NCBI RefSeq assembly: GCF_900104115.1
Contig: NZ_FNJM01000015.1
Coordinates: 18,439 to 82,438, forward strand
Direction: 5' to 3'
DNA length: 64,000 nucleotides
DNA from: Clostridium gasigenes
GTDB taxonomy: Bacteria; Bacillota; Clostridia; Clostridiales; Clostridiaceae
Shown: positions 44,762 through 54,101 of the stretch, one piece after another
Position numbering within the stretch: position 1 is the stretch's first letter
Layout of the letters: every line of letters starts with the position of its first letter
Notes under the pieces: generated by a model
Databases searched by the model: none
What the model saw: the letters and a program-made list of their open reading frames with translations, nothing else
Told to the model about the DNA's origin: nothing
Program-made: the position numbers and the translations under genes

Positions 44762-45784
44762 TTAAACTTTGTAGATCCAACCTTCTGGAGCTTCTACATC
44801 TCCAAATTGAATGCCACAAAGAATTCTATATAATTCTTTTACAATTGGACCAACTTCAGTTTCACTATGGAACACATGAAGTTCATCTTTATAAGATATT
44901 CCACCAATTGGAGTTATAACAGCAGCAGTGCCACAAGCACCAGCTTCTTTAAATTCACTAAGGTTATCAGCCAATACATCCCTTTCTAAAACTTCAAGAT
45001 TTAAGTAGTCTTTAGCTATATCAATTAATGAATACTTTGTTATACTTGGAAGAATTGAAGGTGATATTGGTGTAATAAATTTATTATCCTTTGTTATTCC
45101 AAAGAAGTTTGCAGCACCTACTTCTTCTATTTTTGTATGGGTAGCTGGATCTAAGTAAATACAATCTGTAAATCCTTTTTCAGCTGCTATTTTATGTGGT
45201 TGCATTGAAGCTGCATAGTTTCCACCAACTTTTTGTCCACCAGTACCTTGAGGTGCAGCTCTATCATAATCTGAAATTATAAAGTTGCATGGAGCAAGTC
45301 CACCTTTAAAATATGGGCCAACAGGCATACAAAATACTGAAAAAATATATTCTGAGGCTGGTTTAACCCCTATGTTATTTCCAACACCTATCATAAATGG
45401 TCTTAGGTAAAGAGTAGCTCCAGTTCCGTAAGGTGGAACAAAATGTTCGTTAGCTCTAACAACTTGCATGCAAGCATCAATGAACTTTTCTTCAGGGATT
45501 TCAGGCATTAATAACTTCGCATTACTGTCATTCATTCTTGCAGCATTTCTATTTGGTCTAAATAATTGTATTTTTCCATCTTTAGTTCTATAAGCTTTAA
45601 GTCCCTCAAAGCATTGTTGCCCATAATGAAGAGCAGTAGAAGCCTCGCTTATTGTTAGCATATTATCTTCAGCTAACTTTCCGTCGTCCCATTGACCATC
45701 TTTCCAAATTGACAAATATCTGTAATCAGTTTTAATATAGTCGAAAGTAAGTTTACTCCAATCAATGTTTACATCTTTACTCAT
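44762..45784 (-). CDS. ilvE: Branched-chain amino acid aminotransferase
   Basis: 340 residues. PLP class IV aminotransferase: [50 protein letters not shown] (with the Schiff-base Lys in QKVGGNYA), [11 protein letters not shown] and [14 protein letters not shown]. It interconverts Leu/Ile/Val and their keto acids. RBS AGGAGCG lies upstream of the start. No T-box seen in its leader. Confidence 0.95.
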   Translation of the reverse strand: MSKDVNIDWSKLTFDYIKTDYRYLSIWKDGQWDDGKLAEDNMLTISEASTALHYGQQCFEGLKAYRTKDGKIQLFRPNRNAARMNDSNAKLLMPEIPEEKFIDACMQVVRANEHFVPPYGTGATLYLRPFMIGVGNNIGVKPASEYIFSVFCMPVGPYFKGGLAPCNFIISDYDRAAPQGTGGQKVGGNYAASMQPHKIAAEKGFTDCIYLDPATHTKIEEVGAANFFGITKDNKFITPISPSILPSITKYSLIDIAKDYLNLEVLERDVLADNLSEFKEAGACGTAAVITPIGGISYKDELHVFHSETEVGPIVKELYRILCGIQFGDVEAPEGWIYKV

Positions 45785-45951
45785 TTTAATCGCTCCTTTT
45801 ATATCTTGTGTAACTATGATAAATGAATTTCTTTTTAAAAAATTATTTATTCATATAATATATAATTTTACCACTTTTGAGGGATGACATAAATAGTTAA
45901 TCCAATAAATCCAAAAAAATGCTAAATTATAATTGTTATTTCAATAGAATA

Positions 45952-45980
45952 TTGCAGAAGGAAAGAAAAGAGCGTATAGT
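45952..45980 (+). promoter_or_regulatory. Candidate promoter for small ORF/hairpin transcript
   Basis: TTGCAG (45952-45957), 17-base spacer, TATAGT (45975-45980), followed 35 bases later by the 46016-46080 hairpin. Confidence 0.55.
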
Positions 45981-46015
45981 TTTAATATAAATAGTCTATT
46001 GGTTTTTGTATCTAA

Positions 46016-46080
46016 CTAGAATTGTTTTTGAAAAGGAGAGAAGTATTGGACCTTAAAAAGATAATCAAAAACAATTCTAG
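46016..46080 (+). promoter_or_regulatory. Perfect 16-bp hairpin presenting an RBS in its loop
   Basis: CTAGAATTGTTTTTGA (46016-46031) is fully complementary to 46065-46080. The 33-base loop carries AAGGAG (46033-46038) and a TTG start codon (46046). It would be a very stable RNA hairpin with an accessible ribosome site, or a small sRNA. Confidence 0.6.
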
Positions 46081-46111
46081 AATTTTAGGACCTATGGGAG
46101 AAGCTAATTAA
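46046..46111 (+). CDS. Possible 21-residue peptide
   Basis: TTG start seven bases after AAGGAG; product begins MDLKKIIKNN and ends PMGEAN. Basic-amphipathic N-terminal half. No family known. A promoter upstream and the RBS-in-loop hairpin give it more support than random, but conservation is unknown. Confidence 0.35.
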   Translation: MDLKKIIKNNSRILGPMGEAN

Positions 46112-46275
46112 ATATCGCAGTTATCAGCTTCTTCCCCGTATCGAACGGTGCCATTAGTAGAAAAATTATCCTTAGGAGAATTATCTATAAAAACACCGTC
46201 ATTAGGTTCAGGAGATGCATTTTTTAAATTTTTGTTATTAATGTTAGTATTGTTTTTTTGGGGTTTTTTACTCAA
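46108..46275 (-). CDS. Small hydrophilic protein, 55 residues
   Basis: TTG start with GGAGG eight bases upstream (46284-46288). Product MSKKPQKNNT... then EPNDGVFIDN and GTVRYGEEADNCDI; rich in Asn, Lys, Asp, no hydrophobic core, hence probably disordered. No recognised family. It overlaps the last four bases of the 21-codon ORF on the other strand. Together they occupy most of the 566-base interval between ilvE and ridA. Confidence 0.5.
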   Translation of the reverse strand: MSKKPQKNNTNINNKNLKNASPEPNDGVFIDNSPKDNFSTNGTVRYGEEADNCDI

Positions 46276-46350
46276 AGTAAAGACCTCCTTATTAATTATT
46301 TGTAGTTAGTATGTGTTAAAAATAAATAAATATACAAAGGAAGTGTAGTT

Positions 46351-46728
46351 ATGAAAAGAGAAATTATTTCAACAAATAATGCACCACAAGCAATAGGACC
46401 ATATTCACAAGGAATGAGAGTTGGAGATTTTATTTTCACATCAGGACAAATTCCAGTGAATCCAGTAACTGGAGAACTAGTTATGGATATACAAAAGGCA
46501 ACTAGACAATCTTTAGAAAATGTAAAGGCTGTTTTAGAAGCTGCTGGAACTAGTTTAGATAAGGTTGTTAAAGTTTCTGTATTTGTTAAAAACATGAATG
46601 ATTTTGCGCTTGTAAATGAAATATATGCAGAGTACTTTAAGGAAAATCAACCGGCAAGAAGCTGTGTGGAAGTAGCAAGATTACCAAAAGATTCAGTTAT
46701 AGAAATAGAAGCTATAGCAACTATTTAA
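46351..46728 (+). CDS. ridA: RidA family enamine/imine deaminase
   Basis: 125 residues, full length. [23 protein letters not shown], the conserved arginine in [22 protein letters not shown] and [18 protein letters not shown] are diagnostic. It hydrolyses reactive 2-aminoacrylate made by PLP enzymes such as threonine/serine dehydratases. Located near ilvE, whose family is a known target of 2-aminoacrylate damage. Confidence 0.95.
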   Translation: MKREIISTNNAPQAIGPYSQGMRVGDFIFTSGQIPVNPVTGELVMDIQKATRQSLENVKAVLEAAGTSLDKVVKVSVFVKNMNDFALVNEIYAEYFKENQPARSCVEVARLPKDSVIEIEAIATI

Positions 46729-46736
46729 GCAAATTA

Positions 46737-47474
46737 TTATTTCACTTCAGTAAGATGTTTCCAATAACGTTTAGGCATTTGACCTTTTTGATGTCTAGGG
46801 TTTGCTCTTTCTTTTATTGTAACTGAAGTGAAATAGTCTTTCCAAAGGTCATGGAAGCCATCTGTATAATTTTTTAATTCGTTATAGGATTCCATATCCA
46901 TTTCGACAATTTCCCAGGAAATTGTATTATAAATTGAAGCAAGTCCACGATTTATATCGTGGATAATCCAATATTCACCTGGAAATCTTCTTTGAAAATG
47001 TGGTGAAATAAATTCTAATATATTATTATCTGGCTCAATTGAAGAATAAAGAAATTTATCGTTAATATAAGAAAATCTAACAAATCCTGTAAACCTATGT
47101 GATTCAAGAGAAACTTTTTTATTTATACTATCAATAGATTTTACTAAATCATTATGAAGATATTTGTGTATGTCAGGTCCAATTTTAAAAGCTAATTTAA
47201 GATAGTTAAAGCATAACATGCCCTTATTTTCTTTATTTGATAAAAACACATTATATAATTTGTTTAAGCAAAGTGGATCAATTTTAGTAACTATAGAGGT
47301 TTGTACTTTTTTATATTTTATAGTATCAGTTTCTATATTAACTACTTCAGAAAGAAAATCTACTTCGTGTTCATATTTAGTAGAGATAATATTTGGTGGG
47401 GTATTAGCATAAAACCCATCATAAATAGAAGTTAACAAACCTTCAAAAGTTCCATCGTAAAAATATATAATCAA
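46737..47474 (-). CDS. Putative DNA repair protein, TIGR03915 family
   Basis: 245 residues beginning YFYDGTFEGLLTSIYDGF, with RFTGFVRFSYINDKFLYSSIEPDNNILEFISPHFQRRF in the centre and a C-terminal KRYWKHLTE. This is the partner of the TIGR03916 radical SAM protein and resembles the uracil-DNA-glycosylase-associated 'UdgX-like' half of the pair. It lies 16 bases downstream of that gene in the same operon. Biochemical role is predicted, not shown. Confidence 0.85.
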   Translation of the reverse strand: MIIYFYDGTFEGLLTSIYDGFYANTPPNIISTKYEHEVDFLSEVVNIETDTIKYKKVQTSIVTKIDPLCLNKLYNVFLSNKENKGMLCFNYLKLAFKIGPDIHKYLHNDLVKSIDSINKKVSLESHRFTGFVRFSYINDKFLYSSIEPDNNILEFISPHFQRRFPGEYWIIHDINRGLASIYNTISWEIVEMDMESYNELKNYTDGFHDLWKDYFTSVTIKERANPRHQKGQMPKRYWKHLTEVK

Positions 47475-47490
47475 AATAAAATCTCCTCTC

Positions 47491-48846
47491 TTAAAACTGT
47501 CCAGTAGTGGAAGTATAGGTATCTTTAGGTAAAAGTATTTTCTTTTTCTCAGGTAATATTATACCGCTACTACTAGGTTTAATATCATCAAAAAATGAAA
47601 GTTGTGATGAATTTTGCTTATCTAATGAAGGCTTATCCATATATAGCAGTCTATTTCTAATCTTTTCATCATCAAAGGAAACATCACCATAATATTTGCC
47701 GGTGCAAGTTATAAAGTATTGGGCACGTTTAAGGACAATTCCAAGCTTTCTTAAATCCTCAAAATTTAGTGTGTGAATTTTTCTTGTTATAACAATTCTT
47801 TTTGCAGATATTACCCCTATACCAGGAATTCTAAGAAGAGCTTCATAGGAAGCTTTATTAACCTCAATTGGAAATTTATCAATATTATTTAAAGCCCAAG
47901 ATGTTTTAGGATCAAAATTCAAATCAAAATTATCATCTTTATTTTTCAATAATTCTTCAGCTTTAAACCCGTAAAACCTTAAAAGCCAATCAGCTTGATA
48001 AAGCCTATGCTCACGAACAAGAGGTGGATGAGTAATGTCTGGCAAAAAATTATTATCTTTTATAACAGGAACATAAGCAGAGTAATAAACTCTTTTAAGA
48101 TTATAAGTGTTATAAAGATTTTCAGAAAGGTTCAAGATTTTATAATCACTTTCAGGGGTCGCTCCAATAATTAATTGAGTACTTTGACCACCAGGAACAA
48201 ATAGTGGAGTTGATTTTATTGTTTTCTTCATATAGTTATGTTCAATAATATTATTTTTAATAAGATTCATAGGTGCTAGTATTGCATGCTTTGTCTTTTG
48301 AGGTGCAAGTAATTTTAGGCTACTTGAAGAAGGCAGTTCTATATTTACACTCATTCTATCTACAAATTCGCCAGCTTCTTTAATCAAAATATCATCAGCC
48401 CCAGGAATTGCTTTAAGATGAATATAACCATTAAAGTTTTCTTCAAGTCTTAACTTTTTAACAACAGATAATAAAAGTTCCATAGTATAGTTTGGAGATT
48501 TAAATATAGCAGAGCTTAAAAATAAACCTTCAATGTAATTACGTTTATAGAAATTTATTGTTAAAGAAACAACCTCTTCAGGTGAAAAGATAGCTCTTTC
48601 AATATCTTTTGAAGAACCATTAACACAATATTTACAATCATAAATGCAATTATTAGTAAGTAGTATCTTTAAAAGAGAAATACATCTACCATCAGCAGCA
48701 AAACTATGGCAAATACCATTAGATGAAGCATCACCAAGTCCATTATTTTTATTTTTACGTTTAGATCCAGAAGAAGAACAAGACACATCATATTTTGCAG
48801 CAGCAGATAATACTTGTAATTTTTCGTTTATATTCAAATTAATCAC
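47491..48846 (-). CDS. Putative DNA modification/repair radical SAM protein, TIGR03916 family
   Basis: 451 residues. Radical SAM cluster CIYDCKYC near residue 73, GDASSNGICHSFAADGRC ahead of it, and a helix-hairpin-helix (LLRIPGIGVISAKRIVITRK, about 325-345) for DNA binding. With its downstream partner it forms a two-gene module predicted to act on DNA damage. RBS GGGTGA before the start codon at 48846. Confidence 0.88.
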   Translation of the reverse strand: MINLNINEKLQVLSAAAKYDVSCSSSGSKRKNKNNGLGDASSNGICHSFAADGRCISLLKILLTNNCIYDCKYCVNGSSKDIERAIFSPEEVVSLTINFYKRNYIEGLFLSSAIFKSPNYTMELLLSVVKKLRLEENFNGYIHLKAIPGADDILIKEAGEFVDRMSVNIELPSSSSLKLLAPQKTKHAILAPMNLIKNNIIEHNYMKKTIKSTPLFVPGGQSTQLIIGATPESDYKILNLSENLYNTYNLKRVYYSAYVPVIKDNNFLPDITHPPLVREHRLYQADWLLRFYGFKAEELLKNKDDNFDLNFDPKTSWALNNIDKFPIEVNKASYEALLRIPGIGVISAKRIVITRKIHTLNFEDLRKLGIVLKRAQYFITCTGKYYGDVSFDDEKIRNRLLYMDKPSLDKQNSSQLSFFDDIKPSSSGIILPEKKKILLPKDTYTSTTGQF

Positions 48847-49134
48847 CCTTATTTTTATAGATTTATAAAGTGATTCCTATCTTCAATTGAAGTTTTTTTA
48901 AAATGTCATGTAAATTGAAGGTTAGAAGTACTTAACTCCAGTAATATAAAATAATTATAGCGAACAAATGTTCTATTTGCAATAATAAGTTTAAAAGTTA
49001 TAAAAATATAATATTTTAAAGAGTTCAGAAATATATTCTGTTAAATTTATACTTTTCAAATTTCAAAATAAACTATATAATAAATGATAATGTTTATTAA
49101 TAAATAAAAAATACAATTAAAAGGGAGCAAACAA

Positions 49135-50184
49135 ATGAACAAAATATTTAAAATTACTGCTTTATTGTCAATAATGGTTTTAGGAACATCTTTATTTGTA
49201 GGTTGTGGAAAAAAATATGAAACTACAATTAATATTTTAAACTATGGAGAAAACATTGCAGACGGAGTAATAGAGGAATTCGAAGAAAAGTATGATGTAA
49301 AAGTAAACGAGAAAAAATTCGATGAAATGGAAACTATGTACATAGAAGCAACTTCAGGAAAGGTTGAATATGATGCAATTTTAGTTTCAGATAACATGGC
49401 TGACAGATTAATTCAAGAAGGGAAGCTTCAAAAATTAAATAAAGAAAATATACCAAATTTACAAGAAATGAATGAAGATGATTTGGCAAAACCATACGAT
49501 CCAAATAATGAGTACACAGTTCCTTATATGAATGGAACAATTGGTATAGTATATAATAAAGATTTAGTAAAAGATCCAGTGGATAGTTGGGATATAATGT
49601 GGGATAAAAAATATGAAAAGCAAATTTTCTTATTAAATTCACAAAGAGATACTATTGGAATGGCTTTAAAAAGATTAGGATATTCAATAAATAGTACAAG
49701 TCCTAAAGAATTAGAGGAAGCAAAACAATCTTTAATAGATCAAAAGCCTCTTGTTTTAAAATATGGTGCGGATGATGTTATGGATATAATGAAGCAAGGG
49801 GAAGCTGCAATTGCTATGATTTGGTCAGGTGAAGGGTTAACACTTGCAGATGAAAATGAAAACTTAGAATATATAGTTCCAAAAGAGGGAGCAGATTTCT
49901 GGTTAGATTCATGGGCAATACCAACTAATGCAAATAATAAAGATGTAGCAGAAAAATTTATTGATTTTGTAAGTGAAAAAGAAAATGCATTAAAAATAGC
50001 AGAAGAAATTGGTTATACAACTCCGCATAAAGGAGCAATGGAAGCTCAATCAGATGAAGTTAAAAATAATCCAGGGGCTTATATGCCAAAAGAAGTTATG
50101 GATAAATGTGAAGTATATAAACATTTAAACACAGAAGAGTTAGAACTTTATAATAAAGTTTGGACAGCCATAGGAACAGATTAA
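49135..50184 (+). CDS. Orphan spermidine/putrescine-type (PotD-like) binding lipoprotein
   Basis: 349 residues. Lipobox LFVGC near residue 24. Periplasmic-binding fold with INILNYGENI, VSDNMADRLIQEGKLQKL, TVPYMNGTIGIVYNK (binding-site Tyr/Asp region), GEAAIAMIWSGEG and FWLDSWAIPTNANN. PotD-like. No permease or ATPase genes are adjacent, so it must use a transporter encoded elsewhere. Confidence 0.85.
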   Translation: MNKIFKITALLSIMVLGTSLFVGCGKKYETTINILNYGENIADGVIEEFEEKYDVKVNEKKFDEMETMYIEATSGKVEYDAILVSDNMADRLIQEGKLQKLNKENIPNLQEMNEDDLAKPYDPNNEYTVPYMNGTIGIVYNKDLVKDPVDSWDIMWDKKYEKQIFLLNSQRDTIGMALKRLGYSINSTSPKELEEAKQSLIDQKPLVLKYGADDVMDIMKQGEAAIAMIWSGEGLTLADENENLEYIVPKEGADFWLDSWAIPTNANNKDVAEKFIDFVSEKENALKIAEEIGYTTPHKGAMEAQSDEVKNNPGAYMPKEVMDKCEVYKHLNTEELELYNKVWTAIGTD

Positions 50185-50230
50185 TAAAAAAATAAGGAAT
50201 AGTAATAGTTTTTTAAGAATATGGAATAAT

Positions 50231-50268
50231 AAATCTTAGTATTGTATAATGATACTAAGATTTATTTT
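50231..50268 (+). terminator. Terminator of PotD-like gene
   Basis: AAATCTTAGTAT pairs with GATACTAAGATTT (50251-50263), then a T-rich run. Confidence 0.85.
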
Positions 50269-50289
50269 ATAATTAGGGAGATGTTTTAA

Positions 50290-50859
50290 ATGGATAAAGT
50301 AATAGATTTTAATCAAATTAAAAATAAAGCTAATGAAAAAGATATGGATAAGGATATAGATAAAATTGAAGCATACATGTACTCTTTATATTACAAAATG
50401 GCAGAGGGAAAATTAAATATGTCTGAGTTCACAAAACAAATAACATTATATATGGAAGAAAATAATATATCTCAAGATAGATTTTTAAAAATGCAAACTA
50501 AACTTATGGAGCGATATGGTTTAGATACAGGAGCCTTTGAAAAGCAGCTTAAAGACATGGGATTAAATAATATACAAGCTGATCCAAACAGCTATGAAAA
50601 AGCAAGAAAAGCAATGGGATTCCAAGAGAAATATAAAGAAAGAATGGAAGTAAAAGCTGTAAGCACATACTACATTAAAAATGAAAAAAACAATGTGAGT
50701 ATATATGTTGAAAGTGAAAATGTAATTTTAAAAAGCTCAGGAAAAATTGATTTAGCTGATTTAGAATTAAATGAATTTTTATGTTCGTATAAAAAAGTAT
50801 TAGAAGATAAGCCTTTAAAAATATCTATTTGTGAAGATGTAAAGGAATATATGTATTAA
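50290..50859 (+). CDS. DUF3867-like hypothetical protein
   Basis: 189 residues, soluble. The N-terminal helical region MDKVIDFNQIKNKANEKDMD and ERYGLDTGAFEKQLKDMGLN, followed by a C-terminal beta segment, match what I recall of DUF3867, a clostridial family of unknown function. RBS AGGGAGAT before ATG 50290. Confidence 0.68.
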   Translation: MDKVIDFNQIKNKANEKDMDKDIDKIEAYMYSLYYKMAEGKLNMSEFTKQITLYMEENNISQDRFLKMQTKLMERYGLDTGAFEKQLKDMGLNNIQADPNSYEKARKAMGFQEKYKERMEVKAVSTYYIKNEKNNVSIYVESENVILKSSGKIDLADLELNEFLCSYKKVLEDKPLKISICEDVKEYMY

Positions 50860-50984
50860 GGTATCTCAAAAATAGATATAGTAAAAGAAAAAATATCTTT
50901 ATTTTGTGACATAATAGTTTATAATAAATAAGGTGTGATATTAAATTGCACCTTATTTTGTCGTTTGATTATAGGAGGAAAAAT

Positions 50985-52541
50985 ATGAGTGTTTTATTAG
51001 TAAAAAATATGAATCATGGTTTTGGTGACAGAGCTATTTTTGAAGACGTGTCATTTAGACTTTTAAAAGGTGAACATGTAGGGTTAATTGGAGCAAATGG
51101 TGAAGGTAAATCAACTTTCATGAATATAGTAACAGATAAGCTTATGCCAGACGAAGGAAAAGTAGTTTGGTCAAATAATGTTAGAGTTGGATACATGGAT
51201 CAACATGCAGCTTTAGTAAAGGGACAAAGTGTAAGAGATGCATTAAGAGATGCTTTTAAATATTTATTTGATTTAGAAGCTGAAATGAACTCTCTTTATG
51301 AAAAAATGGGGGAAGTTAAAGAAGAAGAACTTAATAAAATGCTTGAAAGAACAGCTACTATTCAAGATCTTTTAGATCATAATGGTTTTTATGTAATTGA
51401 TCCTAAGGTTGAAGAAATTGCTAAGGGGCTTGGGCTATCAGGTGTTGGGTTAGATAAGGATGTAGATGATTTATCTGGTGGACAAAGAACAAAAATTCTT
51501 TTAGGTAAATTACTTCTTCAAAAGCCTGACATACTTCTTTTAGATGAGCCTACAAACTATTTAGATGAAGAACATATTGAATGGCTTAAGAGATATCTGC
51601 AAAGTTATGAAAATGCATTTATATTAATATCTCATGATATTCCATTCTTAAATGAAGTAGTTAACTTAGTGTATCATGTTGAAGAAAGAAAGCTTACTAG
51701 ATATGTAGGTGATCATACTGAGTTTATGAGATTATATGAAGATAATAAAAAAAGACATGAGCAAGCTTTTGAAAAACAACAAAAGGAAATTGCAAGGCTT
51801 GAAGATTTTGTAGCTAGAAACAAAGCTAATGTAGCTACTTCTAATATGGCTAAATCAAGACAAAAGAAACTTGATAAAATGGATGTTTTAGAATTATCTA
51901 AAGATAAACCAAAGCCAGAATTTAGATTTAAACAAGCAAGAACCGCGGGAAAAGTTATATTTGAAACTAAAGATTTAGTTATAGGATATGATAGTCCATT
52001 AACAAAACCACTTAACTTAGCTATGGAAAGAGGTCAAAAGATAGCTTTAGTTGGAGCAAATGGACTAGGAAAATCTACACTACTTAAAAGTTTACTTGGA
52101 AAAGTTAAACCATTAAGTGGAGAAGTGGAACTTGGAGATTATCAACACATAGGATACTTTGAACAAGAGGATAAATCAGGAAACACAAACTCATGCATGG
52201 AAGAAATATGGCAAGAGTTTCCAGGAAAAACACAATATGAAATAAGAGCCTCACTTGCTAAATGTGGATTAACAACAAAGCAAATAGAATCTAAAATAAT
52301 GGTTTTATCAGGTGGAGAAGCAGCAAAAGTAAGACTTTGCAAGATATTAAACAATGAAACAAATATATTAATCTTCGATGAGCCTACTAATCATTTAGAT
52401 GTAGATGCAAAAGAGGAATTAAAACAAGCATTAATAGCATATAAAGGTACAATATTACTAGTATCCCATGAACCAGAATTCTATAGAGATATAATAACAG
52501 AAACATGGAATTGTGAGGATTGGACAACTAAAATAGTTTAA
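50985..52541 (+). CDS. ABC-F family ATPase
   Basis: 518 residues from ATG 50985 with AGGAGG upstream; ATG 50946 would add 13 residues without an RBS. Two nucleotide-binding domains: Walker A GANGEGKST and GANGLGKST, signatures LSGGQRTKILL and LSGGEAAKVRL, Walker B ILLLDEPTNYLDEEH and ILIFDEPTNHLDVDA, and a charged linker (about 250-310). No membrane helices. ABC-F proteins act on the ribosome; the YkpA-like subgroup has this length. No antibiotic-resistance leader peptide was seen upstream. Confidence 0.92.
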   Translation: MSVLLVKNMNHGFGDRAIFEDVSFRLLKGEHVGLIGANGEGKSTFMNIVTDKLMPDEGKVVWSNNVRVGYMDQHAALVKGQSVRDALRDAFKYLFDLEAEMNSLYEKMGEVKEEELNKMLERTATIQDLLDHNGFYVIDPKVEEIAKGLGLSGVGLDKDVDDLSGGQRTKILLGKLLLQKPDILLLDEPTNYLDEEHIEWLKRYLQSYENAFILISHDIPFLNEVVNLVYHVEERKLTRYVGDHTEFMRLYEDNKKRHEQAFEKQQKEIARLEDFVARNKANVATSNMAKSRQKKLDKMDVLELSKDKPKPEFRFKQARTAGKVIFETKDLVIGYDSPLTKPLNLAMERGQKIALVGANGLGKSTLLKSLLGKVKPLSGEVELGDYQHIGYFEQEDKSGNTNSCMEEIWQEFPGKTQYEIRASLAKCGLTTKQIESKIMVLSGGEAAKVRLCKILNNETNILIFDEPTNHLDVDAKEELKQALIAYKGTILLVSHEPEFYRDIITETWNCEDWTTKIV

Positions 52542-52572
52542 GGAAGTATGAAAATTGTATAGTTAATACAAA

Positions 52573-52604
52573 TAAAAAGTCGCTTTAGGTGGGTGGCTTT
52601 TTAT
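52573..52604 (+). terminator. Terminator of ABC-F gene
   Basis: AAAAAGTCGC...GGTGGCTTTTT imperfect stem with T run. Confidence 0.7.
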
Positions 52605-52632
52605 TATGTTCAAATTTCAAGGGAATTTTAGG

Positions 52633-52729
52633 ACCCCAAAAATTGTGTATCTAAACAAAGCTTTAGATAAGCCAATATTATATAACGTTAACAGTGATTT
52701 TACTTTGTTAGCCCCACAATTTTTGGGGT
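52633..52729. repeat. 97-bp inverted-repeat element
   Basis: ACCCCAAAAATTGTG (52633-52647) is exactly inverted at 52715-52729. Inside are further pairings (TATCTAAA/TTTAGATA; CAAAG/CTTTG). Non-coding, at the boundary between ordinary chromosome and the accessory island; MITE-like or an IS end-derived hairpin. Confidence 0.65.
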
Positions 52730-52824
52730 ACATAATAAGAATATTACTATTTAATAGTGCAGAGCACACTTTTTATTAAAGATATCATTTTATATTTTTT
52801 ATATAAAAAAAAAGCAAGTAAAAC

Positions 52825-53004
52825 CTACTCTTTATCAATCAAGTTATTTTCTTCTAGGTACATCTTTAAGCATCTATCAAGTAATTCACTAAATGGTACT
52901 TCAGTTTCTTTACTGTGAGTCATTAAAGCATCAAATAGTTTTAAATCAAAAGATGCAGTATATCTTTTTCTATTTTTTAAATCATTTTTATTCTTACTAG
53001 TCAT
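52825..53004 (-). CDS. Ribbon-helix-helix DNA-binding protein
   Basis: 59 residues with GGAGG 11 bases before the ATG. RKRYTASFDLKLFDALMTHS and VPFSELLDRCLKMYLEEN fit the beta-alpha-alpha ribbon-helix-helix fold of plasmid copy-control and antitoxin proteins. No toxin partner is adjacent on its strand. It diverges from a broken replication-like gene. Three ACGAAG boxes in the shared 107-base intergenic region may be its operator. Confidence 0.75.
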   Translation of the reverse strand: MTSKNKNDLKNRKRYTASFDLKLFDALMTHSKETEVPFSELLDRCLKMYLEENNLIDKE

Positions 53005-53111
53005 ATCTAAAAACCTCCAAAGTCATTAGCTATCTTTATTTCTTAGTATTATTATACCACATTAACGAAGTTTAACTAAGATGATAGTATTGAGTTATAA
53101 CTTGACGAAGA

Positions 53112-53879
53112 ATGACGAAGGACGTGGACTTAATGACTATTGACGGATATACAAAAGCTTACAATTCAATATTATTCAATTCAAGATTATCTAACAATGC
53201 AAAGACTGTATATTTTCAGATTCAATATTATTCAAACATACCTAACTTTAGATTAAGTAAAGATTTAATCCTTAAAGATAGTCAATTAAGTATTAACACC
53301 TTTGATAAGGTTATTAAGGAACTGAGGGAAGCAAATTTAGTATTTCAATATACTGAGAAGCAATGAAAGAAAAATATATATTGGTATTCAACTAATGAAT
53401 TGAATACTGGAATAGATAGCAACGGAAACAAAATTGAAATAGGGCAAATAGATATAAGTGAAGTTACTGCAAAGTTAGAAAAATTAGAATCAATAAAACA
53501 AAGTAAAGCATCTAAGATAGATAATCATACTAATGTCAGACTAGTAAGAAATATAGATAAACTAGATATAGATAAGTCAAAATTTGATAAAGAAATATTA
53601 TGATTAGCAGACGAACAATTAGTAAGAAATGTGGTAAATAATTTTAAGAAGCAATCCAAAAATAAAAAAGCTTCAAATTTCTTTAGTGCTAAAACAATGA
53701 GATATATGTTAATTCAAGAATACTACAATAGTGAAATGAATTTTCCAATTGTAATGATTAAGAAATTGAATGCAGTTGAGGAAGTGCCACTAAAACAATA
53801 TAGTGATATGAAAGGTGAGATAGAGTTGAGCAAAGCACTTAGAGAGTTAGAACGTTATGGAGTTGCTCAAATAGCATAG
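53112..53879 (+). pseudogene. Plasmid/phage helix-turn-helix gene interrupted by two UGA codons
   Basis: A single frame runs 256 codons, broken only at TGA 53364-53366 and TGA 53601-53603; no other stops and no frameshift. The first segment (RLSNNAKTVYFQIQYYSN, LSINTFDKVIKELREANLV) is a winged-helix like those of replication initiators and DnaD-type phage proteins. The rest is basic and helical. A better start is ATG 53133 because GGACGTGG lies just upstream. Both stops are one base from TGG/CGA/GGA sense codons. Confidence 0.7.
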
Positions 53880-53901
53880 TTAAATAAAGGAGATAAAATA
53901 A

Positions 53902-54009
53902 ATGAGTATTTATATTTTAGAGGATTATATTTTTCACAGCAGAAAATTTAGAAAAAAGCCAATCTTCAAAGAACTGCATCAGTTCAAGGAAAAATACTGG
54001 AGAGATTAG
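53902..54009 (+). CDS. Small ORF, 35 residues
   Basis: ATG preceded by AAAGGAGAT at good spacing. Product starts MSIYILEDYIFHSRKF and ends KEKYWRD; amphipathic, basic. No family. It lies 22 bases after the broken gene and may be part of that unit. Confidence 0.45.
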   Translation: MSIYILEDYIFHSRKFRKKPIFKELHQFKEKYWRD

Positions 54010-54042
54010 AAGAATAGTAAATAGGTAATTAGTTGTAAAAAT

Positions 54043-54071
54043 TATAGTTATAATGTAAAATTATAACTATA
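54043..54071 (+). promoter_or_regulatory. Palindrome overlapping a TATAAT box upstream of TIR module
   Basis: TATAGTTATA (54043-54052), nine bases, TATAACTATA (54062-54071). A TATAAT (54049-54054) lies within its left arm. Possible operator or short hairpin; no -35 box of good quality seen. Confidence 0.4.
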
Positions 54072-54101
54072 GATAGAAGGGGGGAGATTATTATAGTATT
54101 T

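Noticed and set aside
45785..46107. T-box or attenuator leader for ilvE
   Set aside because: Read on the minus strand, the region upstream of ilvE has no T-box motif; the strong hairpin belongs to the plus-strand small ORF region.
49334..49642. Antisense frame within the PotD-like gene
   Set aside because: Shadow of a well-supported coding region; no RBS and no domain.
53364..53603. Selenocysteine insertion at the two UGA codons
   Set aside because: The gene looks like a replication/HTH protein with no redox motif, and I saw no convincing SECIS-like hairpin right after either UGA. Mutation is the simpler reading.
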